In this document: positions 53,174-63,990 of the stretch, piece by piece | How the letters are laid out: each line of letters starts with the position of its first letter | Position numbering within the stretch: the first letter of the stretch is position 1 | NCBI RefSeq assembly: GCF_036898095.1 | Contig: NC_090763.1 | Span: 63,601,410 to 63,665,409, forward strand | From: Palaemon carinicauda | Taxonomy: Eukaryota > Arthropoda > Malacostraca > Decapoda > Palaemonidae | Reading direction: 5' to 3' | DNA length: 64,000 bases | Made by a program: the position numbers and the translations under genes | Notes under the pieces: generated by a model | What the model was told of the DNA's origin: nothing | What the model saw: only the letters and a program-made list of their open reading frames with translations | Databases searched by the model: none

Positions 53174-53385
53174 CCAGAACTCAAACCACTGCAGGTAAAC
53201 CATGTTACCCTGTGTACCTAGTATTAAGATTAATAATGCTGCGTCCCCATACCCTGACGAGGTGGTATTGGAAAAGTCCCAGTCCACAGTTTTCCATCTA
53301 AAGAACTTCGGAACAACTTTCTAGGACGAGTCACACTTCTTCATACCTACACACACAGATTACGTAGGCCGCAAACCTTGCGTAG
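53174..53385 (+). repeat. Inverted fragment of an F-type DIRS element
   Basis: In reverse complement it matches 54160-54350 of element F at about 95% (ATGAAGAAGTGTGACTCGTC, ATACCACCTCGTCAGGGTAT, CACAGGGTAACATGGTTTAC). Its orientation is opposite to F. It is fused directly to the 5' end of LINE copy 3. The homologous blocks at 44520-44690 (E) and 62500-62660 (G) show it belongs to the region between ICR and recombinase in this family. Confidence 0.88.
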
Positions 53386-53681
53386 AACTGTACTGTACAG
53401 TGCTAACATAGTACAGTAAGCCCTTAACTTACTAGGAATGAAGTTAAGTGAACCTGAAAATGTGGCTGTCAAATAGTTTTCTTTAAGTCTCCACAAGTTC
53501 TTAAAACGCCACTGAATCCATAAAGATTAAGTGGTTTGTAAGCATACAATAAATGAAAAAGGGAGAGAAAGAGAGAATGGATTTACTATATTTATTAATA
53601 CAATTATGATTCATACTCTATTCAATGTTATGTTTACATTTTCTCTTTCAGGTCATTATTACATGTGAACAAAGAAATATT
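53386..53681. other. Non-coding spacer
   Basis: AT-rich spacer between the inverted fragment and DIRS element F. No features were recognised. Confidence 0.6.
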
Positions 53682-53880
53682 ACAAATTCGTAGATATTTT
53701 GTATTTTTCCTAACTAGACAGACCTTAGCTATTTAATAGGGGTATTACTTTCGGTGTAGCTGAAATGACGAGCCATTAATTTTTAACGAGGGTTAACTAC
53801 CCACACTGCTAGTTAGCGGGGTAAGGAGGGTAACTTGCTACCGCTCCCCTCCCACACCTCTGATTGACCTCACTTTGCTT
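53682..53880. repeat. Element F left terminal repeat
   Basis: It includes GGGGTATTACTTTCGGTGTA, ATTTTTAACGAGGGTTAACT and CTGATTGACCTCACTTTGCT. Its complement is at 61385-61535 with several differences. Confidence 0.88.
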
Positions 53881-53924
53881 GGAGGTAGGACTTCAAGGGG
53901 GATAGGGCTGGCAGGCAAGTTTGC

Positions 53925-54040
53925 TTAAATAGCTAAGGTTTGTATAATTAGGAAAAATACAAATTATCTACAAATTTGTCATTTGTTCCGAAACTGGAAT
54001 ACAAACCATGCTATTTAATATGGGTGACTCACCCATTAGG
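53925..54040. repeat. Element F internal complementary region
   Basis: AAATAGCTAAGGTTTGTATA to AATTATCTACAAATTTGT complements the outer left end. The adjoining CATTTGTTCCGAAACTGGAA to CATGCTATTTAATA complements the outer right end at 61535-61569. Confidence 0.87.
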
Positions 54041-54513
54041 AAGGGTAGACGTCCCAGCCAATCTGGCTTTTAGGCTTTACCCGGGTCCTCCTTATCTGAG
54101 TGTATTAGCACTCAAGAAATAAGAAGTCCCTGCACCTCGCTAAAACCTTGCTACGCAAGGTTTGCAGCCTACGTAAGCTGTGTGTGCAGGTATGAAGAAG
54201 TGTGACTCGTCCTAGAAAGTTGTTCCGAAGTTCTTTAGATGGAAAACTGTGGACTGGGACTTTTTCAATACCACCTCGTCAGGGTATGGGGACGCAGCAA
54301 TATTAATCTTAATACTAGGTACACAGGGTAACACGGTTTACCTGCAGTGGTTTGAGGTCAGCTATGCAGAGAACTCAGGATGCTGCTTTCCCCAAGAGAG
54401 GGGATGATGAAGAAAAGAATAAGGGCCAGTCAAACCTTTCCATTCATGCAGACTAAAACCGGGTAACAATGCCCTCAACCTTCTGCTACTTGTCCAATAA
54501 GGAGCTTGAGCTT

Positions 54514-55560
54514 TTAAACCTGCAGTTGCGCAGCCACCACAGGACCGATAGAAAATGTATCGAGTCTCCTATGGGTCACGTCTTGCAGGTAGTGGGATGT
54601 GAACGTGTTTTGACGTTTCCACACCCAAGCTTGAAGAACCTACGTCACTGAAAAATTTCTTTTGAAGGCCAAGGATGTAGCTATGCCCCTGACATCATGT
54701 GCTCTGGGGCGACGTAACAGAGGAGGGTCTGGATTCAGTGCAAGGTCAATGACCCTGCGAATCCATGCTGAGATGGTGTTCTTGGTGACCCTCCTCTTAG
54801 TCATTCCTGTGCTGACGAATAGTGCTGACACACGAGGACGGGCTGCGGCTGTTCTCTTGAGGTACGGCCTCAAAATCCTTACTGGGCATAGTAAGAGATA
54901 GTCTGGGTCATCAATTACAGTACAGAGACTAGAAATCCGGAAGGAGTCGAATCGAGGATCTGCTAATCCCGGTTTCTGAGTCTTAGCAATAAACTCAGGG
55001 ACAAAGCTAAACATTACTTCTCCCCATTTCCTTTAATGGGCGATGTCATGTGAGAGACCATGAAGTTCACTGACTCGCTTGGCCGAGGCCAAAGCTAGCA
55101 GGAACACCGTCTTCCAAGTCAGGTGGCGACCTGTTGCCTGACGTAATGGTTCACAGGGAGATCTCTTAAGAGACCTGAGAACTTGAACCACGTTCCATGG
55201 GGGAGGTTTCACTTCTGACTGGGGGCAGGTAATTTCATAACTCCGAATGAGTGGAGAAAGTTCTAGCGATGAAAAAATTTCCATTCCTTTCAATATGAAG
55301 GCGAGGCTTAAGGCTGAGCGATAGCCTTTCACTGCCGAGACTGAAAGGCACATTTCTTCACGCAAATACACAATGGACTCTGTTATTGCCGAAATAGTGG
55401 CATCGAGTGCAGAGATAGCCCTTCCACGGCACCAACCACAGAAGAATTTCCACTTTGCCTGGTAGACTGCTGCTGATGATTTTCACAGATGTCCAGACAT
55501 CCTAATCGCAACTTGTTGCGAAAATCCTCTCTCAGAAAGGAGATGCTGGATATTCTCCAG
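54514..55560 (-). pseudogene. DIRS tyrosine recombinase (element F)
   Basis: Nearly complete. Seen: SSAAVYQAKWKFFCGWCRGR, VSAVKGYRSALSLAFILKGM, LASAKRVSELHGL (first Arg), RAHDVRGIATSLAF (H-x-x-R), FTSHYLQDVTHRRLD (Tyr), ending VVAAQLQV with TAA at 54514. Three nonsense codons break it: TGA at about 55483, TAA at 55033 (for Ser in G) and TAG at 54640. Apart from these the frame is readable and very similar to A and G. Confidence 0.9.
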
Positions 55561-57439
55561 GCGTGAAGTCGTAGTGAAGCTACGGCTTTGTAGAAGATGT
55601 TGGCGTGTGGTTGTTTGAGTAGATTGTGTCGTGGAGGGAGTTCTGTTGGTGGCTCCGTTAGGAGTTGCAGAAGGTCCGGGAACCATTCTGCATGATGCCA
55701 TAGCGGAGCTATGAGGGTCATTGAAATATTGACTGATGTTCTGGTCTTGTTGAGTACCCTCCTCATCAGACAGAACGGGGAAAAAGCAAAAAAGTCGATG
55801 TTGTCTACCATTGTTGGAAAGCATCTTGCCAGAAAGCCTTGGGGTCTGGGACTGGGGAACAATACAGCAGGAGCCTGAAGTTCAGGGCCGTTGCAAAGAT
55901 GTCCACAGTCGGAGAACCCCACAAAGTCAGGACTTTGTTGGCTACCAGATGATCCAAAGACCACTCAGTGATCACTATCCGAGATGCTATGCTAAGGTTG
56001 TTGGCGAGCACATTCCTTTTGCCTAGAATGAAGCGTGCGGTGGTATCGAGTGGATTTCGGCCCATCTCGGTATCTCTACTGCTAGATGGGATAGTTGCTG
56101 TGAAAGAGTACCTCCTTGTTTGTTGATGTAGGCCACTACTGTGGTGTTGTCGCTCATTACCACCACAGAGTGACTTTCCAGGTACTGTTGGAACTGTTGA
56201 AGGGCCAGAAAGACGGCTTTCATCTCTAGGAGAATTATGTGGAGGTACTTTTCTGACTCTGACCAGAGGCCTGAGGTCGTGTGGTGCAGCACGTGAGGCC
56301 CCCACCCTTTTTTTTGAAGCGTCCGAAAACAACATCAAATCCAGGGGGAGGACGAGAAGGTCCACTCCTTTTCGTAGGTTCTCATCTGCCACCCACCACT
56401 GGAGATCAGTCAGTTCCGCAGGTCCCATGGGGATCTGGATGTCCGTGGAGTTGTACGCTTGATTCCACCAGGACTTGAGTCGCCACTGGAGGGATCTCAT
56501 CTTGAGGCGACCATTGGGAACTAGACGGGCCAGCGATGAAAGGTGACCGAGGAGACGTAACCACGATTGGGCTGGAAGTTCTCCTCGTCTGAGAAGAGGT
56601 CTTGTGACTTTCCTCAGCCTTGCTATCCTGTCATCTGATGGGAAGGCTTTGTGGACATTGGTGTCTATAATCATGCCTAAGTATACCAGTCTTTGAGTGG
56701 GAAGCAGTGAAGACTTCTCGAGATTTACCATGATCCCCAGATCAGGGCAAGGTCTCAGAAGTTTGTCTCAGTGTTGAAGAAGGGATGACACCGAGTCTCC
56801 TAGGATTAACCAGTCGTCCAAATAACGGAAGATACGGATACCAATCCTGTATGCCCAAGATGAAACTAGGGTGAACACTCTGGTGAAGACTTGTGGTGCT
56901 GTGGAGAGACCGAAGCACAGCACCTTGAACTGGTACTTTCTGTTGTCTAGGCTGAATCTTAAGTACTTCCTTGAAGACGGATGCACTGGGATCTGGAAGT
57001 ATGCGTCCTTTAGGTCCAGTGTGCACATGAAGTCTTGCGGTCTTACTGCTAGTCTGACCGTGTCTGCCGTCTCCATGCTGAATAGAGTTTGTTTGACAAA
57101 CTTGTTCAGAGCTGAGAGGTCAATGACTGGTCTCCAGCCTCCAGACGCCTTCTTTACAAGAAAGAGTCGACTGAAGAAGACTGAAGATCCGTCGAGGACC
57201 TCTTGGAGAGCGCCCTTCTTCAACAGGATCTGGACTTCTGCCTGAAAGGCTTGCCCCCTTGCCAATACCATGGCAAGGGAGTTCAATAACACTGGATTCG
57301 TTGTCAGGGGAGGTACAGATGTTATGAACGGGACGCGATATCCTAGACTGATCACGGAGATTGTCCAGGAATCAGCCTCGAGTTGCTTCCACCTGTTTGA
57401 GCAACTTTGTAGGCATCCCTCCCACTGGTGGACATGCAA
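55450..57439 (-). pseudogene. DIRS RT/RNase H (element F)
   Basis: 56768-57439 holds the fingers and palm: KKASGGWRPVIDLSALNKFV, CTLDLKDAYFQIPVHPSS, LCFGLSTAPQVFTRVF, and an intact active site IFRYLDDWLIL. A TGA ends this frame at 56768. 55805-56731 continues with TQRLVYLGMIID and LLGHLSSLARLVPNGRLKMR. RNase H (MKAVFLALQQ, MSDNTTVVAYINKQGG) is in a shifted frame at 56023-56292 and returns to frame at TARFILGKRNVLANNLS. Another frameshift near 55810 leads to the tail. At least four lesions, so inactive. Confidence 0.9.
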
Positions 57440-57453
57440 GGGGACTGCCTATC

Positions 57454-60400
57454 CTAGCGTTTGCGGCCTCGGCTGCTCCCTCTAGGATTCTTGCCTCCCC
57501 TGGAGGACTTTATGCCTTTCCTTTCTTTGACAGGAAAAGGCTTAGACACCAAGGTTTTCCCTGCTGTTGTCGTCTTAGTGGTCTTGACTGGACGGGACTG
57601 CTGTGGTGCCGGAGGCTTATAGGGCTTGGACGTTAAAGCCCTATGAAGGAGGGAGCCTTGATGAGACTTCCTCCACCTCTCAGCGGCATGTTCTACATCC
57701 TTAGGCTCGAACAAGATGGATCCCTCTAGAGAGGAATGTCTGAGCCTATTGATCTCGGTGCTAGGGACCTTCTGATGGAATCTCTCAGCTACTGCATCCT
57801 GACGTTTCAGAATTGTATTTGCCCACAAGTTCGAGACTTGGTGGGCAAGAAACTCGATCGTGCGAGTACCTGAGAGAAGAAAGGTTTCCATAGCTTTCCT
57901 GGTACGTTCTTTGGAGAAATCCTCAGAACATATCAGGATACCTAGGGTCCCCAACCAGATATCGATGCATGGCACACTTCGCAACTTTCTCCTGGTTGAG
58001 GATCTCGGCTGCCGAGAACGAGACCTGCCGGTTGGAGAGTCTCTCAAGAGCGACTCCCCTAGTAAGCTCTTCCAGCGAGTGGTGAAGAGAAAGAGCTAAA
58101 CAAGGCTCCTCAAGGATCTCGAAGTACCTCCTCTGCTGTACGCGAGGAGGTGGGAGGAGCTTGTTGGTGGCACCGTAACGGTTGGAGGAGGACATCTCGG
58201 AGAGCTATTGTGAGATCTAGTCCCTGGTACTCTTGACCCCTGAGACCAGGTCACCGTTGCACTGGTTTTAGAGGTTTTCTGAGTACCAAAGACACGGTCC
58301 AAAACCGTGTCCTTGCCCTCTCGAGGAGGGATCTCTGGGTCGGAAAACCCGTTGAGAGCCCTCAGAGTCAGAACTTGCCAAAACGCATGTTCTGACTCGT
58401 GCTGGTCTCCTCCTGCTGTAGGACTTGCAGCGAAGTCTCCTTCTATCCCCGAAGGCTCTTCTTGGGGAAAGTCGCGGACGTTCCTTGAGTGGCTAGCTGG
58501 CTCCATCCTAGTCCTAGTAGAGGACTTCGGCAATGTTTTGGAGTCCTTAGATTCCTTCCTGGGAAGAATGTAGGACTCCAACATTGACGAGGGTGGCATG
58601 TTCCTTTCAATCCCCGACTGAGTAGACACCTCGGCGCGAGGAGAGGTTTCCCCCATTGGTGCAATGGGGGAAAGTCTCTCCTCGCGTGATTCCCCTAGGA
58701 ACGGGAAATCTTCGTGCGAAAGGGAAGGAGAGGCAGTCTGGGGAAAAGAGGGAACCTGCCTCGAAGGTCTGTGTGGAGTCAGTTTTGCCCTTGGGGAAGT
58801 TACCGCGTCTGGAACTCCTCTTTTTCTCTTCAAAGGGGTAGAAGCAGCCATGGATCTGTGCCCTAATTCAGAGAAGAGGGGCTTGAAAGCCTGCGTTATG
58901 GCTCTGATCAGTGCACCGAACCAGGGCTGTTAGCTGACAGATGCGCTGTCAGACATACTCTTTGAAGGGACAGGAATTGAAGGATCCCTGGGAGGAGTCC
59001 TCACCATTGGTGGGTTCGCCTGTGATGGCTTTGGTATCCTGGACCCCTCTAGATGCTTCCCTTCTCCCACAATGCGCGGTGGTATGCGCTTGCGGGGAGG
59101 GGAATGAGGCGATAGCCACCTTGCCGTGCGTATATCAGCAGTCTCACGCGCGGGATGATATTGACATTCGCGCGAGGGAGCATACCGGGGCTCGGGCGAG
59201 GGAGCATACCGGGGCTCGGGCGAGGGAGCATACCGGGGCTCGGGCGAGGGAGCATACCGGGGCTCGGGCGAGGGAGCATACCGGGGCTCGGGCGAGGGAG
59301 AATACCGGGGCTCGCGCGAGGGAGAATACCGGGACTCGCGCGCAGGAGACTGTGGGCATACGCGCGGGCACGGGAGACTGTTGGTGCGCGATCGCGCGTG
59401 AGGGAGACTGTTGGCGCGTATGCGAGCGGGGAAGAGTATTCGCGCGTGCGCAAGATCGATGGATTGAGTGCGCGCGCGAGCCAGAGTTCGCGCGTACCTG
59501 TACCAGCCGTAGGGCGCGCGCGCAGGAGAAAGATCCCTAGCGCGCGGGCGCGCAGTTGAAACATGAGAGGCACGTGGGCGCGCGATAGAACGTTGGCGTG
59601 AATCCTTTGGAGAGGATACGCGAGCGCGCGCAGGGCGGGCGTACATATCCTCGCGGATGCGTGCGGGGGGAAGGCTGGCGCAACGGCGAGCGCTGGCGCG
59701 ATGGTACTAGCTGGTGCGTGAAAAAAGCCAGCTTTGTTGACTTCCCAGCAGCGCCCAGATCAGTAGATCGTTGGTGCGCAGGAGAGTTAGGTGTTGGGCA
59801 CGTTTGAGCGCGGGCAGGAGACTGATGGCACGCGGGAGAGTGCTGGCAAGCAGGAGAGCCCTGGCGCGCAGGAGAGCGTTGGCGCGTAGGAGAGCGCTGG
59901 CGCACAGGTGAGAGTTGGCGCACAGCTGGGCGCGGGCGCGTTGGGAAATGTTTGCGCTTAGGCTCAGGCAAGACCTGGCGCACAGGAGAACGTGGGCGCG
60001 TATGTACATGAGGGCGTGCATAGCGCGTGATAGAGCTATGCTCCTGTTGGGACGTATGCGCGTGTTGGCGCATACGCCCTTGATGCCCTGTGTTAGGGTT
60101 TAGAGATGGGGCCTGCCGAGCTACTAAAGAGCGCTCGTCAGGTTTCGTTGGCGCATAGCGCATATCTGGTTGGCGCGCCTTAGCATGCTCAGATGAAGCC
60201 TTGTTAGGCCTATGTAAAAAAGGTGACAGCAGGTCGGCAGGTCTGTCGGGTGGAAGGACGACGTGTCCTTTAAAAGGATGACCTTCTACTGAAGGAGATC
60301 GCAAACGATCTGCAGTAAGGTCCAGGACCAGTGACCAGTGCAGGAACAGTGATAGGTGATTGGTTTCGAGGCTCCTCTGCGGTAGACTGCAACGAAGGTG

Positions 60401-61289
60401 ATGAACCAAAGAGGCGCCTCCTCGCCGCAGGTAAAGGAAGGCCTCTTAGGCGAAGAGGAAGGTGAGCCTTCTGACGAATGAGCCCTCTGGGGGCCGTTGG
60501 ATCAGCAAGCTGACCTTCTGCAATCCTCCGAAGAGGAGTCTCTGTAAGTGAACTACCCCGAGGGGAAGAAACACCAGCAGGAGAGACCGACGATGGACTT
60601 AGTTTCTCCCTCGTAGGTTGAACAGAGACGGGAGAAACTAAGCCGTCAGCTACCGTAGGGTTTGGAGTGGAAGAGTTGATGGGTGATACCGCATTGGATA
60701 CCTCTGACACCACAACGTCGACAAGAAACAGAGGATCAACCTCTGCCGGTGACGGCGATTGCTTGACAGCGGCACACAATCGGATGTAGTTAAGCAAAAC
60801 CTCCTTGGAGGGCGAATCCGTAAGCCCCAAGGAGGACCAAAGCTGAAAAAGGGGGGTTAGTGACATATCCTCCCTAGGGGGGAGTGGTGGAGCTGCTTCG
60901 CTAGGGGAAGCAACGTCATCTCTCAAGCCCCGAGGTTGGTAAACAGTAAATCTGTCTACGCTACCACTCGACGGTCTCTCGAAAGAGACTGACCGAGTGG
61001 GAGCTTCTGAGGAGGTTTGGTCAATGGAAGAAGAGGCCTTGGGTTTTTCTCCTTTCAAAGAAACCTTCGAAGGAGAAATATCCCGTTTGGACTTCTTCTT
61101 CCGTTGTCGCGAAAACCTCTCCCACTGTGAGGTAGACCACTCACTACACCTGTTGTTGCTATCACACCGTTGGCCCCTACAAGAAGGACAAAGGGCGTGA
61201 GGATCAGTCTCGACCGCCGACATGAATGTTCCACAGGGGCGGTCGGGAAACCCAGGGGAAGTGCGCATGATTGCAGACGCCAACTTCAC
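57454..61289 (-). pseudogene. DIRS gag-like protein (element F)
   Basis: Long gag region in several frames. The N-terminus (61289-60270) has the Cys cluster DPHALCPSCRGQRCDSNNRC followed by SEW, so one Cys of the final CxEC pair is lost. A Ser/Pro-rich linker follows. The middle (58930-60409) is Arg/Ala/Pro-rich with the 8-residue repeat SPEPRYAP. The C-terminal part (57454-58195) is helical (VSNLWANTILKRQDAVAERF) with a basic tail (SSRGGKNPRGSSRGRKR), as in A. Frameshifts occur near 60300, 59600 and 58000. The role by family is RNA binding and particle assembly. Confidence 0.7.
59168..59347. repeat. 24-bp minisatellite (element F gag)
   Basis: Seven or more units of GGGGCTCGGGCGAGGGAGCA plus TACC at exact 24-bp spacing. 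The last two units vary (CTCGCGCGAGGGAGAATACC). On the minus strand they encode the 8-residue repeat SPEPRYAP. Confidence 0.95.
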
Positions 61290-61384
61290 AAACAGAAAAA
61301 GAAAAAGACAAAAGCATTAAATGGCTGCCAAATGACGGCGAGAATGAGAGCAGACACGTCCGATTACCATCCGAGCTGAGAGCA

Positions 61385-61569
61385 AAGTGAGCTCAAGCAC
61401 AGGTGTGTGAGGGGGGGGGGGGGGGTTTGCAAGCTACCCTCCCCTACCCCCGCTAACTGGCGGTGTGGGTAGTAAACCCTCGTTAAAAATTAATGCCTCA
61501 TCATTTCAGCTACGCCGAAAGTAATACCCCCTATTAAATAGCGTGGTTTGTATTCCAGTTACGGAACAA
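61385..61569. repeat. Element F right terminal repeat
   Basis: The complement of the left repeat. A 17-base G run at 61411-61427 replaces ordinary sequence of the left copy. Confidence 0.87.
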
Positions 61570-61979
61570 CTGCATTTCTCACATCAATCATAATTCACCT
61601 GTGAAGGGTTGTAGGTCAAAATTAGATGACATTCCAACAGAATACGAGGCTTCTATTTTCTAATCATCAAAGATGGCCAGGGGAAAGAAGAACATCTTGA
61701 CATCAAGAAAATAGTCGGTGGACACAGAGTGCAGATACTACACTCAATCTCTTTTGACAAAGGCACAACAAATCAAGTGTTCCCCTGGACACAAGTGAAA
61801 TCTCTCATCCTTGTACATACTGTACAATGAATGCCTCTTCATTTCAGATCATAGGAAATTTCATTCATACTTTTCAATAGGAAAAACATACTAAGAACTA
61901 AAATAAGCCCTGGGTCTGTTTCCAGTTATGGTGCAAAATAACAGTTATGAATACAGTAATCAAATAGGTGGAAAATATG
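61570..61979. other. Non-coding spacer between elements F and G
   Basis: 410 bp of AT-rich DNA. No gene, exon or repeat was recognised. Confidence 0.6.
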
Positions 61980-62234
61980 ACAAATTCGTAGATAATTTGT
62001 ATTTTTCCTAACTATACAGACCTTAGCTATTTATTAGGGGTATTACTTTCGGCATTGCTGAAATGTCGAGCCATTAATTTTTAACGAGGATTAACTACCC
62101 ACACTGCTAGTTAGCCGGGGGGGGGGGGGGGCATAGGGAGGGTAGCTTGCTACCGCTCACCCTCACAAACCTGTGATTGAGCTCACTTTGCTTGGAGGTA
62201 GGACTTCAAGGGGGATAGCGCTGGCGGGTAAGTT

Positions 62235-62330
62235 TGCTTAAATACTTAAGGTTTGTATAGTTCGGAAAAATGCAAATTATCTACGAATTTGTCATTTGTT
62301 CCATAACTGGAATACAAACCACGCTATTTA
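62235..62330. repeat. Element G internal complementary region
   Basis: Sequence running from AAGTTTGCTTAAATACTTAA to ATTATCTACGAATTTGT complements the outer left end. The adjoining CATTTGTTCCATAACTGGAA to CACGCTATTTAATA matches the corresponding second half of the ICR in F. Confidence 0.85.
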
Positions 62331-62819
62331 ATAGGGGTGACTCACCCATTATCAAGGGTGGATGTCCCAGCCAATCTGGCTTTTGGCTTTTACCCAGGGG
62401 CTCCTTATCTGAGTGTATCAGCATTCAAGAAATAAGGAGTCCCTGCATTAACAATGCTACACAAGGTTTGTGGCTGACGCAAGTTGAGTGTTGAGGTATG
62501 TAGAAGTGTGACTGTCCTGGTAAAGTTATTCAGAGTTCTTTAGAAGGAAAAACTGTGCACTAGGACTTTCCCAATACCACCTCGTCAGAGTATGGGGATG
62601 CAACAGTATTAATCTTAATACTGGGTACACAAGGGAGCATGGTTTACCTGCAGTGGTATGAGGTTAGCTATGCAGAGAACCCAGGATGCTGCTTTTCCCA
62701 AGAGAGGGGAGAGTGAAGAAAAGAATAAGGGCCAGTCAAACCTTTTCATACATGCAGACTAAAACCGGGTAACAATGCCCTCAACCTTCTGCTACTAGTC
62801 CAATAAGGACCTTGATGTT

Positions 62820-63990
62820 TTAAACCAGCTGTTGTGCAGCCACCACAGAACCGATAGAGAACTTATCAAGTCTCCTGTGGGTCACGTCTTGCATGTAGTG
62901 GGATATAAACGTGGTCTGACGCTTCCACACCCCAGCTTGAAGAACCTGCGTCACTGAATACTTTCTCTTGAATGCCAGGGACGTAGCTATGCCCCTGACA
63001 TCATGAACTCTGGGGTGACGTGACGGAAGAGGGTCTGGATTCAGTGCATGGTCTATGATCCTGCGAATCCATGCTGAGATGGTGTTCTTGGTGACCCTCC
63101 TCTTGATCCTTACTGTGTTGATGACTAGTGCAGGCACACGAGGACGGGCTGCGGCTCTTCTCTTAAGATACAGCCTTAAACTTCTCACTGAGCATAGTAA
63201 GAGGTGGTCTGGGTTATCTGTTACAGTACGGAAACTAGAAATCCGGAAGGAGTCGAATCGAGGATCCGCTACTCCCGGGTTCTGAGTCTTAGCAATAAAC
63301 TCAGGGATGAAGCTGAACGTTACCTCTCCCCATCCCCTTGAATGGGCGATGTCATATGAGAGACCATGAAGTTCACTGATTAGTTTGGCCGAAGCCAAAG
63401 CTAGCAGGGACACCGTCTTCAGAGTCAGGTGGCGATCTGTTGCCTGGCGTAATGGTTCATAGGGAGGTCTCTTAAGAGACCTGAGAACTCAAACCACGCT
63501 CCATGGGGGAGGTCTTCCTTCTGACTGGGGGCAGGTAAGTTCATAACTCCGTATGAGTAAAGAAAGTTCTAGCGATGAAGAAATGTCCATTCCTTTCAGT
63601 CTGAAGGCGAGGCATAAGGCTGAGCGATAGCCTTTCACTGCCGAGAATGGGTAGGCGCATTTCTTCACGCAAATACACAAGGAACTCCGCTATTGCTGGA
63701 ACAGTGGCATCGAGTGGAGAGATACCCCTTCCACGACACCAACCACAAAAGACTTCCCACTTTGCTTGGTAGACTGCTGCTGAAGACTTTCGCAGGTGTC
63801 CAAACATCCTGATCGCAACTCGTAAAAAACCTCTCTCAGAGAGAAGATACTGGATAGTCTCCAGGCTTGAAGCCGTAGTGAACCTACGGCTTTGTGGAAG
63901 ATGTTGGCATGTGGTTCTTTGAGTAGATTGTCTCGTGGAGGTAGTTCTCTTGGTGGCTCTGTTAGGAGTTGCAGAAGGTCGAGGAACCAT
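62820..63990 (-). pseudogene. DIRS tyrosine recombinase (element G)
   Basis: 62820-63413 encodes the catalytic half, with RVHDVRGIATSLAF and FISHYMQDVTHRRLDKF intact, but the first catalytic Arg box reads SAKLISELHGL instead of SAKRVSELHGL. 63489-63990 gives the core-binding half (SSAAVYQAKWEVFCGWCRGR) with a frameshift near 63650 and a stop near 63489. Inactive on three counts. Confidence 0.88.

Larger units (their letters stand above)
53682..61569 (-). mobile_element. DIRS-like element F, full length but mutated
   Basis: A 7.9-kb element with left end ACAAATTCGTAGATATTTTG, ICR at 53925-54040, and right terminal repeat to 61569 (CAGTTACGGAACAA). Gag, RT/RNase H and recombinase are all present in order on the minus strand, each with a few nonsense or frameshift lesions. 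The terminal repeats differ at roughly one position in ten, including a long G run at 61411-61427. It is the best-preserved member of the E/F/G family here. Confidence 0.92.

Noticed and set aside
59155..59559. Plus-strand frame with repeated ARGSIPGLGRG-like units
   Set aside because: It reads the 24-bp minisatellite of gag on the wrong strand. The element's genes are on the minus strand.
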